From assembly GCF_028453695.1 (NCBI RefSeq), contig NC_135777.1, positions 17,783,714-17,847,713 of the forward strand: 64,000 nt of DNA, written 5' to 3'. Shown piece by piece: positions 25,277 to 38,200 of the stretch (the first letter of the stretch is position 1; each line of letters opens with the position of its first letter). This stretch comes from Augochlora pura (lineage: Eukaryota; Arthropoda; Insecta; Hymenoptera; Halictidae). Below the pieces are notes generated by a model, which made no database searches, was not told the DNA's origin, and saw only the letters and a program-made list of their open reading frames with translations. Made by a program: the position numbers and the translations under genes.

Positions 25277-28200
25277 CAAAATAAAGAAATATTGAGCTCA
25301 TATAATAAAACAATCTAGTTCTAATCCGGTGTTCACAAAAATAATAGAGATCGAATATAAAACATCCTCCTAAATAATAAATACTAACGGAACCGACAAA
25401 ATATCTGTTCACTTATTTTCGCTCTAGAAAATGAATGGCCCCCGCAACTGCTTTTCACAGGAATACCACGAGTTACAGCATCGAAACACAAGTAGCAGTA
25501 CCTTACCATTGTTTCCCCTACCGGACAAGATTCGAGTCAACGAAAGCGGAAAAAAAGGAACAAGGAATCTCCCGGTAACTTCCTGTTGATCTTGGGGCCT
25601 TCGCGCGAGTCCCCGGCGTCCAGGCCGAAGCCCACTCAAAACTTATAAATCGCTGTCACGTTACAGAAACGATTGCTTGTCACAAAAATCACCGACATCA
25701 ATTAACCGCGGATCGAAATAAAACGACGAAGGACGATGCCTCGTTCCCTCCTTCTTCCGCCGGCGTTCTTCCTCCCTTTCTTTCCGAGCGCTGTCGCGTC
25801 CTGCACCCGTGTAAGTGCTCCTTCGGTATAATTAAGCACCGACGTGCGCGAGAGACATCGAAACTGGGTCTTGTCAAGGAAGTGGTTTATGTGTTGCACG
25901 TGCACCGGCGTACCACCGCGCCGTCGCGCGCGTCCATTAATATACGCGCCTTATGAATACGATACCCCGACACGCTAGAATTTCGACTCGTCAAAGGAAA
26001 CCCGTGGCAGCCGGAGAGAATTCCATGGGAAACTGGGCCCTGGCTACCGAGCCGAGGATGCGGATATTTAAAGTGCTTCCCGAACGATAATTAAACCCTT
26101 TGACGCTTTAATGGCGGTGGCTAGCGGCGTTTCAGCGCGAGAACAGATATAAAGTGCGTTCGATGAGCGTTTTGGGGTCACGGTACCACCTCGCGGTGTT
26201 TTTTGGACCGTCAGCGGTCGATGAAAATGTCAGTAGCACGTTGAACGTTGCGGTTAAGCCGCAGATCGGGTGGCAAATTTTCTGCGAGTGTTTTGAAATG
26301 GTACACCTTATTGTGAACAGAAAATAACGTGTATATTACGTAGCGTGCCTCTTTTGCAAAATATTGAAACAATGTAGCAATGGAAAATTACTAATTTTCA
26401 TGGTTATACCATGTATTATTATACGTATCAATCAATGAAATGCATAAAATGAATTTGACTACTTCCATTCGGAGGTTTATGAACATCGCGTATTTACAAA
26501 GGTGTTATTAAATAATAAAAATACTTAATCGGAATGGAACGTCCACACTCGACAAAGCGAGTAATCTTTGCTCCTTATCACAGCCAGATAACGTTTCTCA
26601 GTCGATGAAAGAAATTCGCTTGTTCCAACGCTCACGAAATCTAATGACTACCGGAGCCGCGTAAATCTAAAATAAATAACGCGAACAACAGCACGCCTTT
26701 CTTGCGATATAAAACACAGTAACGGCAACGGATCGACGTGCAAGAAACCAAAAGTAAATTGAGCGTAATTACAGGTCCACGGAAAAATGAAACGGATATA
26801 ATTATAAGGATGATATGCCACGCGTTGTAATGTAAATGACGACGTTCCCGAGAAGAGGTCGCCGTTATTTAACTATACCCGCAATTAAGAGACGGGTGTA
26901 ATAACCCTTTCGCTCCCTTCTCGCGCGAGGGGTCACCCTGGTGGCACCCCGACAATGACGCGGGGCGTGATAAACAGTGAACGAACCGACAGAATTTGAT
27001 TTCGCGGAACGCCCGAATTTGGGCAGGTTGTTATTCAGGCTGGGGCAGTGGTGCCACGTCCGGAGAACACCCTGTAGACCGTAGGAGAGGCGAGCGAAAA
27101 GAAGGGTCAATAACGGTCGCGGCTCGAGCCGATTTCGAGCCGATGGAAACGAAATCCGCCGGGGTTTACCGTTAGACCGTCTAAGCGTGGAAGCACGTGT
27201 CCGCCGATCCTTTGCAACGGCCCCGTGCACTTGCCGCGAAAAAGGAGGAAGGAAAGTGAAAGTATCGAGAGAAACCTTAACAATGTTTCCACGTTTACCG
27301 AGACTGTCAAGGTTGCCCGATCAGCGCCGAGGCTCCGTTAGAATTTTATCCGGCGATCGTTGCGCGCGACCGCCTTTTTTCCTAGGAGCCCTCGATCCGG
27401 ACACGAGATCGCGATAGGATTACGCCCAGGATTCGCGGGTTTCTCTGTTGCGCCGCGCTGCGCGAGTACCGTGATTCGGAATCCTTGGAATATCGGGCGT
27501 CGATTTTTATTTTTATAACATTCGATAAGCGTGACAAATTATTTTCATGGATTTGTGCGCGTGGCGTCACGGGGATAACCGAGACCCGTTCTTGAATGTT
27601 TCGTAATGTTTCGATACTGGAACACGTGGTGGTTATTTTACTGTGCTTAAATTACTTAATAAATTGGTGGAATGAAATTAAAAACAAATATATTATTTAA
27701 TTAAGAATTTGCTAATCCGTATAGGACGGAGACTTGGAGTTAACCGAAGAAGAAAAGGTTTGCAGGCGTGCTATTATTTTGCTCTTTTTATAAAAGAACA
27801 CACTGGAAAAATTTGAAAAAAATACTATTTTCGACTTATTAAAATTATCGAAAGAGAAAATACATTTTTATTTTACCTCCGTTTGTTACAATTTACTTGG
27901 AACGTTTTCAATTTTTACAAAGTCACGCAGTCTAAAATCAATAAAAATCTTCACTTTTAACGAGCCTAATGACGCTCTTGGTGTCCTCCTTCTTCGTCTC
28001 ATTAGACTCCGATATAAATGATCCACTAAATTGAGCTAATGTGGAAATAGAATCGTGCAACAATGTCCGCGAGGGCATAAGGATAGGACTATTTCTTAAT
28101 ACATCACGTTCATCCTTCATAAACGATTACGAGAATGATGATTCCAGACATTGTGACAGGATCCTATTCCCTCATCAATTAAATTTAGCGGATCATTAAT

Positions 28201-30290
28201 ACCCGGGTATAATGAGACGAGGAAAGAGAGGACCCCAGGAGCGTCATTAGGTTTGTTCTACCGAGAAAACGCAATTTCCGTGACGCAAGGACAACGGGGA
28301 CAGAATATGCCCGCGCTGTTGCCATATACCATGTCTAACGAGTAATTTGTTACTGCGACGAACGTAAACTATACAGGGATGCGTGCTCGAAAGCAATGAT
28401 ATGACATTAACAAATTAATCCTATCCGCGGCGAAATAAAATTACGTTGCGGAGTCCACAGATTTTTTACACGTAGTTTCAAAGCGTTCGCTGGACTGTAA
28501 ATTTTTCTGTGGAGTAAAACTTGTCTGCGTTATTTTCACGATGCAGAAGCTAACTGTCTGTTCTACGACTCATTTACGTTATTATTGTTAGAAGTACCGT
28601 GTAGTAATTACAGTGGCACCATCGACTGGCATTTTATCACTTTCAAATTAGTATAATTCTACTACCAGACTGCGGTTGAGTAAACGCTTCATCAGAACTG
28701 TATTAAAACGTGTTAAATGTGTAACGCAGTAGTTGTAAAATAAAATTTGGATCATACCAAAGAGAGAGAATAATAATTTTATTATTTGCATATTCTAGAC
28801 ATTAGAGACTTAATGTTTAAGAGCATGGAATTCGTAACAATCGAATCGAACACATCAAGCGTTGAAAATGATTAAAAAGTAGCGTATTATGTGTGAAAGC
28901 AAAACGCGATTAACAACGTAAAAGTTGCGTAAAAATTCATGATCCGGATCAAATGCATCTTCGATCTCCTCTAATTGCTAACGCCTACGCAGTCCGCGTC
29001 ACCTGAGCAACCTCAAAAATTTCATAAAATATTCATTGTTAAATCTATATAATAATTCTGTTATTTATACGAAAATATAAATGTATTAGGTTGGAAACTA
29101 TGAAACGGTATAAGTAAACTACGTGCGTACAATTAAACAAGAGAAGAAGGTAGAACAGCGTTCGACATCGCAGGCATGCAAGAGCGATAGCGATAACGCC
29201 GGCACAGCGTGATGCATCGGCAACGAACGCGCCTAACGCACAATCTCAGCCTAGGAGCAGCCGCGGACAACAAACGCACGAACTTCCGCGTCAACGTGAT
29301 TGCGTTCCCGATTGACGGGGGTGAAAAGGAGCGGGGAACGGTCCGCGGCTTCGTTTATCGATCTGTTCGACAGGATCCGTGGGTCGTAGGCCAGGCGGAA
29401 ACGCGATCGATCGATCGCCGGCGATGACCTTCGCGCGGCGGCTTCCTCGACAGCGTGAAAACTCGCGTGTTCGCGGCTCGCCGGCCGCGCGGGGCTGTCG
29501 ACCAAAGGACGAAAAGGGAACATGGCAGGCCTCCGGTATAAGAGATCGATCGAGGAAGATTCCGCGGCGAGCGCAATACCGTTCGAGAAACGATCAAACT
29601 GGTCGACGCAGTCGGCCGGCCGGGCTCGGCTCTGCTCGGCTCGTTCGAGGAAGCACGACGAATCTCTCACGGATCTTGGGTTTGCTCATCTTTCGCCGGG
29701 ATCGAGGCCTGCGTCAAGGACTGCCAGACACACAGGACTCGAGCCGAGCCGAGTCGACTCGGATGATCCGCCGTGCTGTTGGGTGCAAGCAACGGGGACC
29801 CGTTCACAGCCGTCGTCCGTGTACCCGTTCGCTTGTATCGGCGCGTGACGCAACCAGATGCCAGATTCTGCCATGCCGGAGGATCGGGTTCTGCGGACGC
29901 TACCGGCTAACGGTCGCCTCCGCGTTTACCGGGACCTCGGCTGCCTCCAGTGACGTCAGACTGTCAGTGAATGGGAGTCGGGGCCCGGAACTGCTTGGGA
30001 CCGCGGCCGATGGAGGCGCGACTTGCCGGGGACCCCTGCGTCGTCGTTCCTAGTCGATCGATACGCGGCCGATCTAGGGCCCGACAGAGCCCGAATGCGC
30101 CTCGGATCGAGCGATTTTATTTCCACTCGGTTCGGTTCTTGAATAGCTGTCTGCCGGTCTGCCTGGTTGCAGGTTTACTTGGAGGATGCGCTGTCTCGAT
30201 AGATGTGAGAGATGCTGGGTAAATCGACGATCGGTAAATTGATGTCAATCATTCTCGAATCGTTCATAGTACTGTAAATTGTTGCTCAAG
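25277..30290. other. Non-coding DNA with a CpG-rich block at 29.2-30.1 kb
   Basis: AT-rich at 27.6-29.1 kb. At about 29,160-30,130 the sequence is strongly GC- and CpG-rich, and open frames overlap in nearly every reading frame on both strands. That pattern fits a CpG-rich regulatory block or promoter better than a gene, although a non-coding first exon cannot be excluded. At 29,086 the sequence TTAGGTTGGAAACTATGAAA follows a TA and resembles a lone mariner terminal repeat, but no transposase sequence was found next to it. Confidence 0.45.
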
Positions 30291-30418
30291 TACTGTAATT
30301 TTTCTTACGTTGTCCCTCAGCTTGGAAACGAAAGCCCGTGGCTAGAATAATCGTATCTCCTCCGAAGTTGTCCATTTTCGTTTCCAAGCCGAGGGACAAT
30401 GTGAGAGAAGCTATTGTA
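30291..30418. ncRNA. Long imperfect hairpin, candidate small-RNA precursor
   Basis: The arms 30,310-30,333 and 30,376-30,399 are inverted copies matching at 23 of 24 positions. Pairing extends outward to about 30,291 and 30,418 through a mix of Watson-Crick and G-U pairs with few mismatches. It also extends inward, after a small internal loop, to about 30,343 and 30,366, leaving a loop of about 22 nt. The whole fold is roughly 128 nt. Several G-U pairs in the outer stem allow an RNA fold with weaker DNA palindromy. The sequence is not one I recognise as a named insect microRNA, and the producing strand is unknown. A palindromic mobile-element remnant (MITE) is the main alternative. Confidence 0.45.
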
Positions 30419-32046
30419 AGGATCGTGATAAATGTTAATTTAATTGATATTAGATCTATAGGCGATGATTGCTGGACATGATTGCATGGATGGAAATGCT
30501 TCTTCTTATTAGTATTAGCTCTCACACGGTGGTATCTGAGTCTGACTCGTTTAAATCGTCACCTAATATTAATGAGATCCGTACGAAGTATTAAAAAAGA
30601 TGTTTTGGAATATATATAAATAAAAATTGAAATGGTCATAAATGTGGTTAATTTCGTGGTTGTGAAAATGTTCCTTTATCCGTATGTTAAATATTTCTGA
30701 AGTAACGCTTTTTATAATCTTACCTGTCTGTACTGTATTTGATGAGCCATCCGTAGAAATGATTAAAGACAACAACAAATTTCTTCACATTTAATTTAAA
30801 AAATATTTTGGATCATGTTACTCTGTAAGTCAAAATAAATAGCAATTTATATTGGCTGCCAAGTAGTGCGAACTTATTGTTAGATTACATGTTTAAAAGG
30901 GTTGGTCAAAATGGACCAAATCCCATCATCAATGGATTCGTCATCGTTAATTAGCAACTGACTGCTATTGTAGACATTCCTGCGCTAATAATTGTAATGT
31001 ATACACTTAATCTAGGTATTGTCTCAATTGTCTTTCAATTGATATACATGTGCAGCAACAAAGATAACAATGAATACATAGTGTTATCGGAAATGAATAA
31101 AACATTTCCGAAACGACTGCCTGGGTAATTTACAAAACACATTCGTTAACGTGAAATAGATACTCTTTATATTAGAATTCTTTAAAAGCTCCCTAATATA
31201 TCACTAACATCGTTACATTGTTAATTTCATTTTTTAAAGTCCATGCGTTTCGTAAGAGTCCAACGTTGTAAAGTATAACCATTCTTTGATTCTTTGTATT
31301 CATCATTTAATTTCTTGTTTTCAATGTGCATGATACAGTCATGTTCAATTTGTTCATGATCAATAAATAAATCTTCGGTAACAAAAAAGAGAGATCGTCT
31401 CCCTAACACTCGTACGTGTTCAAAATTCTAAAATCGCTGTAATCAACTTAAATGCTACGTTGGAAAATGAGTAAAAAGACAAGAAACCTTAATGCTCACG
31501 CACGCACGCCAAACGTAAGTACAAACACTAAGAAAATAATAGTTTTACATAATGTCGCGTAAAACTACAACGATACATTAAAAAAAAAAAACGGTAGAGT
31601 GGTCTCATTTTTCTTAAAATAAATTACAACAACGTTTCTCGACCGAACATAAGTAACGTATACAATTTTCTGGTCCTTCCCAAGATTGTTCGTTTTTCGG
31701 ATACAAGTGTATCACGACTCACAAGCCTATAGAAGCGCGTCGAATTCGTCGAATCGAGGCTCGATCGGTCCATACGTCTTCAAGAATTCAATTAAATTGA
31801 ACTTTTCCAATTTATTGTCCCTGCTCCTAACGCATTGGGGGAAAAAACGTTAGGGCGCGTTTACATCAGAGCTGCGATAAAAGCTGCGAGAGCATTAATC
31901 ATAGCGGCAGTAAAATGTTTTTCCCTTGATTCGTTAAAAACGGAGTTGCGCTACAATATACCAATTTCAGTCATTTCATGTTCCTCAGAGTTCAATTTCT
32001 GGAGAATCGAGTGCTCGACGAGACGCTCTCGCCGACACGGTTATCG
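30419..32046. other. AT-rich DNA downstream of the serpin gene, no gene recognised
   Basis: Short open frames only, none with a domain signature or splice context. The segment lies beyond the predicted 3' end of the minus-strand serpin. Confidence 0.5.
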
Positions 32047-32052
32047 TTTATT
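32047..32052 (-). promoter_or_regulatory. Likely polyadenylation signal of the serpin gene
   Basis: AATAAA on the minus strand, about 200 bases past the serpin stop codon. This is a reasonable distance for a short insect 3' untranslated region. Confidence 0.5.
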
Positions 32053-32251
32053 GCAGTTCCAAAGTAAACTTACTCTAACATGCGAGCTGCCGCGTACAAG
32101 AAACTAGATACAGCTAGTTTCCGGGGACAACTAATCTAGTCACTTAAATACGTTCGCACGGATGTCCTTGGCGCTCTCGGTCACTCGCTCCGAGCAAAAC
32201 AAGGAAAAGAATCAAGGACCAGTCCTGAAGAAGAGAGTCCACGGCGGACGT

Positions 32252-35216
32252 CTACGCGGTGTTCTTCGCCGGAGGGGGCGTCCGGTAGACGCCGCAGAAC
32301 AGGATGTCCTTCATTTGCCTGTCGTAGATGAAGTAGACGAAGGGGTGGTTCGCGTTGAAGACGGCCGGCTGCAGCGGCCTGCCCGAGCGGAATGTGAAGA
32401 GGGCGGTCGCGGCCGCGGCTGTGGTGCCTTCCTCGTTGACTTCGATGCGGGCGCGATGCACTGCGTCGCCGAGGTGCAACGGTTTCTCGCCGTCTTCGAC
32501 GAAGCCTCGCAAGTCGGCCGAATTCGGCGCCATCAGCTCGCCGGCGCCTAAAGAATGCAGCAGAGTTCCCAACGGGAGCTCTTTGTCGACTTCGAATCGG
32601 GGCAGCATGACCTTGACGTCTCGTGGTGGGACACCGTAGTCCAGGATGTCACGGAGCTCCGCGGATCCTTCGTCGGTGGAGAGATGATCGATCAGGACGC
32701 GGATGCCGTCGCGATCGCTGCCGGATGCTCTGGCTTGCGCGAAGGGAGGCAGCATCACGAACATGGAGATACGGTCGCCTTTGTAAGGAAGCTCCAGGAT
32801 GTGCGCGCCGAGAAGCTCGGAAATCACTGCAATAGAAAGTTTGTTTTATTGCGTTAGGGTATATCCGACGGAAGGAAAATGTTTAGAATACGAGAAGCAG
32901 TTACAGAAACTAGGTAGACTAAATTATGATAGATTAACTTATGGTAGAATAATGTGTGTGGAAGAAATGATTGGTATGAGGATTACAATGAAGAACCTGT
33001 TTAATAATAAATTATTGTAGCTACTGCATTCGATTGATTAACTTACGATGGTTAAAGGTTCCCTTCTGGTACATGAACGTAACCATGGAATTTTGCGATC
33101 CAGAACTATAGAAGAGATCCTTCTTGGAATTGGCTGGTTCAAATTGGCTCTGCCAGTGTCCCTTAAAGTAAACCGCGTTCGCCAGCACCAAATCTGTATC
33201 TACGCCGATGCTGTTCGGTGGAAGAAGGTCCTTGATGTGTCCTTTCGTCACGTTGCTGACCCACTCGTTGATGTTATTACGAACGCCAGCTGGATCGGTA
33301 TGGAAATCGGTTTTCTCCAGCTGATCGCCGAAGAAGTCCAGCATACATTCGCGGACTTTCCTCTTGTCGGATATCCACAGCCGGTTCGCCGACGAGTACT
33401 CGTAATCAGTGACATTCGTCTAAACAAAAAAATAAGATGTCAGCTTCAATACGATCTTACAATCTGAAAATACGTAACGCATTGTATACCAGTAGGATTG
33501 TCGAAAATTATGATCGAATTGTTGGTAATATTGTTAATAGAAGAATGGATCTTCTAACTGGCTACTGTCTCTCGCAATTAATGCAGACAATTTTTATTTT
33601 GCATAAAGATCCGCAATCAAGTTGTGATACTGTTGAAATTATAATTTGTGACATAAAGTTTAAAATAGCACAACTGTACACTATAGATGTATTTAATACC
33701 TGATTAGCCCTCGAAGGATGAGTTTCAAGAACTCATAATTACACAAACTGACGATTTATTATAAGAAAATGTTCGTGTAATGCTTCTACGGTAAAATTAC
33801 ACGTTCGTTTTCAACGAATCGTTATCATAAAAATATACACAGCCTTGGAAGAACTGTGCCACCGAATAAGAATGCTATGGAGCTCGTTACCAACGGAATA
33901 CTCTAAAAACCTCGTTAACTTCTTGCCGTACTTTAACGAGTCTGACTCGCGATGGTGATTTCCAGCTGTAACCTGTTAAATACGAACGTTGTTATTCCGT
34001 TCTTTCAAGTCTTCTTCTAGTAATTCTTTTTTATCTGAAAAATGATTACGATCGAAAAAGTTCTCGTCATTGTAGCTGCGAAGAAACTGATACGGCAAGG
34101 GGTTAAAAGTATGTACAGGATTATGTACTTGAATTTTTAAGTTCAATCCATTGCACTCGAGGCCGTTTTAATTCCAGATCCAAAATAGTTTCAGTGACTT
34201 ATAATATCTCTATTTTATATAACTTAGCAACACGGTTATATTATCAGAAATTGTTTAAATACGAACACATTTGATAATGCCAAGATTATCTTGAAATGTG
34301 ATATAGTAAAACCTTGGTTATTCAAGTTAGACAAAGTGAGACCAGATTTGATCTTTATGAATTCGTCTAAATCATTTTTGCATATGAATTGCTTCAGATT
34401 GCTTCAGTAAAAATTATTTGCATAACAAATAACTCTAATATTGTAAGACCGGATATTCAAGGTTCTACCGTGTAACAATTTACATATTCGAGTCGTCATT
34501 CTAGTGCGAAGAGTTTCTCAGCTATCTATCCAGCGGTCTCGTGAATCATACCGTATCAACGATCAAGGCTAAATAAATGAAGTCGAACCACCTTGACCCG
34601 TTGAAAATATATCGCGTTTTTAGGGATACGGTCCCTGAATAACAAAGACAATTCTGATAGCATTTCGTCACGGATTACCACGACCTACGCCGAAGGTTAG
34701 CTGAACGAGTTCCAGGAGGGCCGGATACCGGGAACCAAGAAGCGGACAACAGCCTCACTGCGAGCGTTCAAACACTCCAACATCCGGGCTTGATACTAAT
34801 TATCCGGCTCGCCTTGGAATACTTGCTAGCTCGGACGACAATGATGCAACCACGTCGAGCCTCCTCACCTGAGCGTCGAGCATGTCGTAATTCTCAGCCG
34901 CGTAGAATCGTTGCACGTCGATCTTGGACAGATCGTTCGGGATGTGCAACGCCTTCTTCAGGGCCTGTTCGGTGGTGCCACGGGCGCCGAAATACGCCAG
35001 CCTCAGGGCCTGGTAGAGGCTGTGCGGACTGTAGAAAATGTTGTCCTGCGTCTCGATCAACGCGGTCTTCTTCAGGGTGGTCAAGGCGAATTTGAATCGC
35101 GCTGTCGGTAAGGAGTTCTTCGCACCGGGATTTCCCACTCCCGGGAAGTCGTTCCCTGTCAGACACTGGGACGACACGCTGCCGAGCAGGAATGGCACCG
35201 CCAACATCAACATCGC
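32252..35216 (-). CDS. Secreted inhibitory-type serpin, Serpin 88Ea-like
   Basis: Three exons on the minus strand: 35,216-34,869, 33,419-33,047 and 32,826-32,252 (stop). All junctions are GT-AG and keep frame. With the upstream 21-nt exon at 44.65 kb the protein is about 438 residues, normal for a serpin. Exon one gives a hydrophobic signal segment (MLMLAVPFLLGSVSSQ) and the serpin block NIFYSPHSLYQALRLAYFGA. Exon two holds LVLANAVYFKGHWQSQF. Exon three holds ILELPYKGDRISMFVMLPP, the reactive-loop hinge NEEGTTAAAATA and the closing signature HPFVYFIYDRQMKDILFCGV. The small-residue hinge is the form found in serpins that inhibit proteases by loop insertion. By spacing, the scissile bond falls near Phe-Arg-Ser-Gly, so the target is probably a serine protease of trypsin-like or other specificity; Arg or Ser could be P1. 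The closest family I recall is insect Serpin 88Ea, which restrains extracellular Toll and melanisation proteases; assignment to that ortholog is inference. The last exon is much more GC-rich than its introns. Confidence 0.9.
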
Positions 35217-38200
35217 CTGAAAACATGACCATCGTTTAGCATATCTGAGAAAGCGTCCTGTTTTTCTTTCAGAGAAACTGTTAGTAATTGGTGCTATTAG
35301 GTTAGCTCACACAATGTTCATTATTTCTGGAGATACTCTAGTACAAGCAGGATATTTTTGTCTTTTTCTTTTATTGCAAAAATTACTTAAACATCTGATT
35401 TATTAACTACAGAGATTTAGCATCCATCAATGAATTTCCAAGCTGACATTATTTAACGGGTCAGAATTTTCGTCGTGCAACCGAGCAGGGCTAATTCTGC
35501 TTAAAAATATTGTTATAACAATTTTTTATCCGGTGCTCTGTTCTCGAGAAAATCGTCTTTAAAGATGTTACATTTCTGCGAAGGATTTACTTGTCTACAC
35601 TTCTCAGTTGCCTCCGTCCAAGATAATGTCTACAAAACGTTAATTGTTGCCAGCTACGTAATAAACGGTACGTTTCCATCACTGTCAATGTTTGTAAACA
35701 CTACGAACGTTTTTTCCAAACGAAATCATCGAATTCCCCGAGGAGTGTTAATAAGGGACAGTCGTGTTCCGCGAGTAATAGGCGGCGAAGCGATCGTGAT
35801 TACGCAAACGGACAGGTCGTAAAATGAAACGTCAAACGTAAATATGTGTAACACTGTGTGCAACGTGTATGCGTCACTCACGCAAACGTAATTGCACCCT
35901 TCGAAATACCTTCGGATGCCTCGGGTAATTTCCTGTGTACGATTGTGAAATTCCGCGGGCAAGCGATATATTTCAATCTTTTTTCACGGCGCGCCGTTAT
36001 TTTCTGTCTGAAGCAACGCGAACCCGGACACGCGTCAACTGCGGAAGGAAATTCGAAAGCGTGGGTTTCACGCTTTTGTAATAATAATCGTATAAACGGC
36101 GTGAACAAATTACAGAGTTTGTACAAAATGGACTCTAACTTGGACTGACTTGAACTGGCAAGTCGAATCAACGTTTCGATTTTTTAAGGTTGCAAAATCT
36201 GGTGCGCGTCCGGATTTTTACAACAACAGCAAAAGTTGCAGACATTTAGAACTTCATTTTACATTGACAATATCTTCCCAGCAAATTTCGCCTGATTTAT
36301 CATGCAAATAATTCTGATTGTGTTGTTGAATTACTAGAAAAATCTCCGCGTACTTAAACGTGGTCGAATAAAATGCTTAATTAAACCCCACGTTCCTTTC
36401 TAACATATATCTTGTTCTCGTAGTTGCATCTTGACAATTGATGAAGTTAAAGCATGTTTTGTAAGTGGAAGTTGGCCAATAGACTCTTGTAAAAATATAT
36501 TCAATCTATGTACGTGCAGATCGATCTGTATGCGCGTGGTGCAATATTGGTATGTTAACTATAATTATGAAAAAATAATAATCGATGTGCAGACGGCGAT
36601 GCACAGTAGAATATATCGTTATAGGTCAAATACGTTTCACTCGAAATCAGATCAATCTAAGACAATTGATATGCTAAACGGTAAATCTGTACATGTAGAT
36701 GATATGTGATACATATGATGCATAGCCCTGTCATAAACTTGACATCTGATACTGTAACTAACATAAGTACCGCTTTATTATCCGTATTATAAAAAATATT
36801 GATCGGATTCTTGGCGATCTGCGATTTATTGTTTCACTATTGCTATTCAACGTTCGCATATTATTAACGTTCTTCTTTCACGTCTCAACTGATCGGACAA
36901 ATATACCTTATTAAGCATTGTTCTCCCTATTAAGCTGTGCTAACGTTATGCCATATAGTACTCGATTGTCCAGTCTCTCAACAATAGCGATTACTATACA
37001 GCACCTCCCAATCTGAGCCATTGTCCAAGTACCCAAGACAATGCATTGCATATATCCGTCTTTTTTAAAAACGCGAACACGTGGCGCAAAATATAAGTAA
37101 ACCGAAACTTGTGTCATGTCGTACCGAAGCTAACATTGCCGTATTAACGACTTATCTAAATCATATGCAAGCTTTTGTAAATATTATGCAAATAAAATGC
37201 GGTCTCTAATGGCACTAATCGCTCGAACGTTAATACAGCCTTCAATGAAATAAATAACAACGAAAGGACGATATTTGAAATGGAAGGAAAATGTCGATTG
37301 TCGTGTAAGACACTATAGTATTGAAATACATATTGAAATGGCGCTAGTTGTATCGTTTGTCCGTGCAACCAAAGATGCCGGTGTATCGATAGCGGATCGA
37401 TCGCGTGTGTCGCGTGTCAGGAGGTGCCGCTTCGCGCGAACACGTTTCACGGAAAGAACTTTCTCATCGGCGATCGGAGAAAGCGATGATGTTCTCCGGC
37501 GAGAGAACCGAGCAAAGAGAACACACAGCTTCGTTCTGGGACGCCGCTTTGTGTTCGGCTCCGTTTCGGTAACCGGCATAGCCATGACCTCTAAACGCAG
37601 GTTTCGCGTGAGCTCGCCGTGGCTCGTAATGCACACGAGGTCGGCGTAATATCAGAAAATAAATCACCGAATGCGTCACGGCTATCTGCGACAATTTTAT
37701 TTTTGACCGTGGGATAAGTTTTGCAGCAGGAATCACGCTCTAGTTACTGCGACAAGGTGCTAAACAATTCCCGCGAGATTATTTTGCGATTAGACTTTTA
37801 TCGATGCGTGAATTAGAAACCCCGCGTGGCCAGACTTTGCATTAATTAAGTCTGTTGTCGTGACGGCTCCTATCGCGTTTGTTTAATTAATGAGCCAGCC
37901 GCCGAAGATTTCGGACAGAAATACGGCGCCGCATTCGTTCGACCTGCGAAAATTCGGCCGATTGCTGTTTTTAGTATTGTCAAATCTTTTGTTCTTCCGC
38001 GATCTAATTGCAATATTATTCATATATTGTGACAATTTGAGACAAAAATGTTATCGAGCGAAGTGACGGAACATTCCATGAACTGAAAGATACAGCACAG
38101 AAAAAGTGTTTTGTTAACGTTGCAATGGCAGATGTCAACTTGGAAAAATATGTTGCTGCGTTATCTTGCTGTAATGAACGAACGCATTTTATGTTAGGAA

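Noticed and set aside
29209..30222. Plus-strand frame of 224 codons and overlapping frames on both strands
   Set aside because: Arginine-rich translations in nearly all frames reflect high CpG content; there are no splice partners and no recognisable family.
32162..33467. Plus-strand open frames of 70-139 codons
   Set aside because: They lie antisense to GC-rich serpin exons and mirror their codon structure; they have no independent signature.
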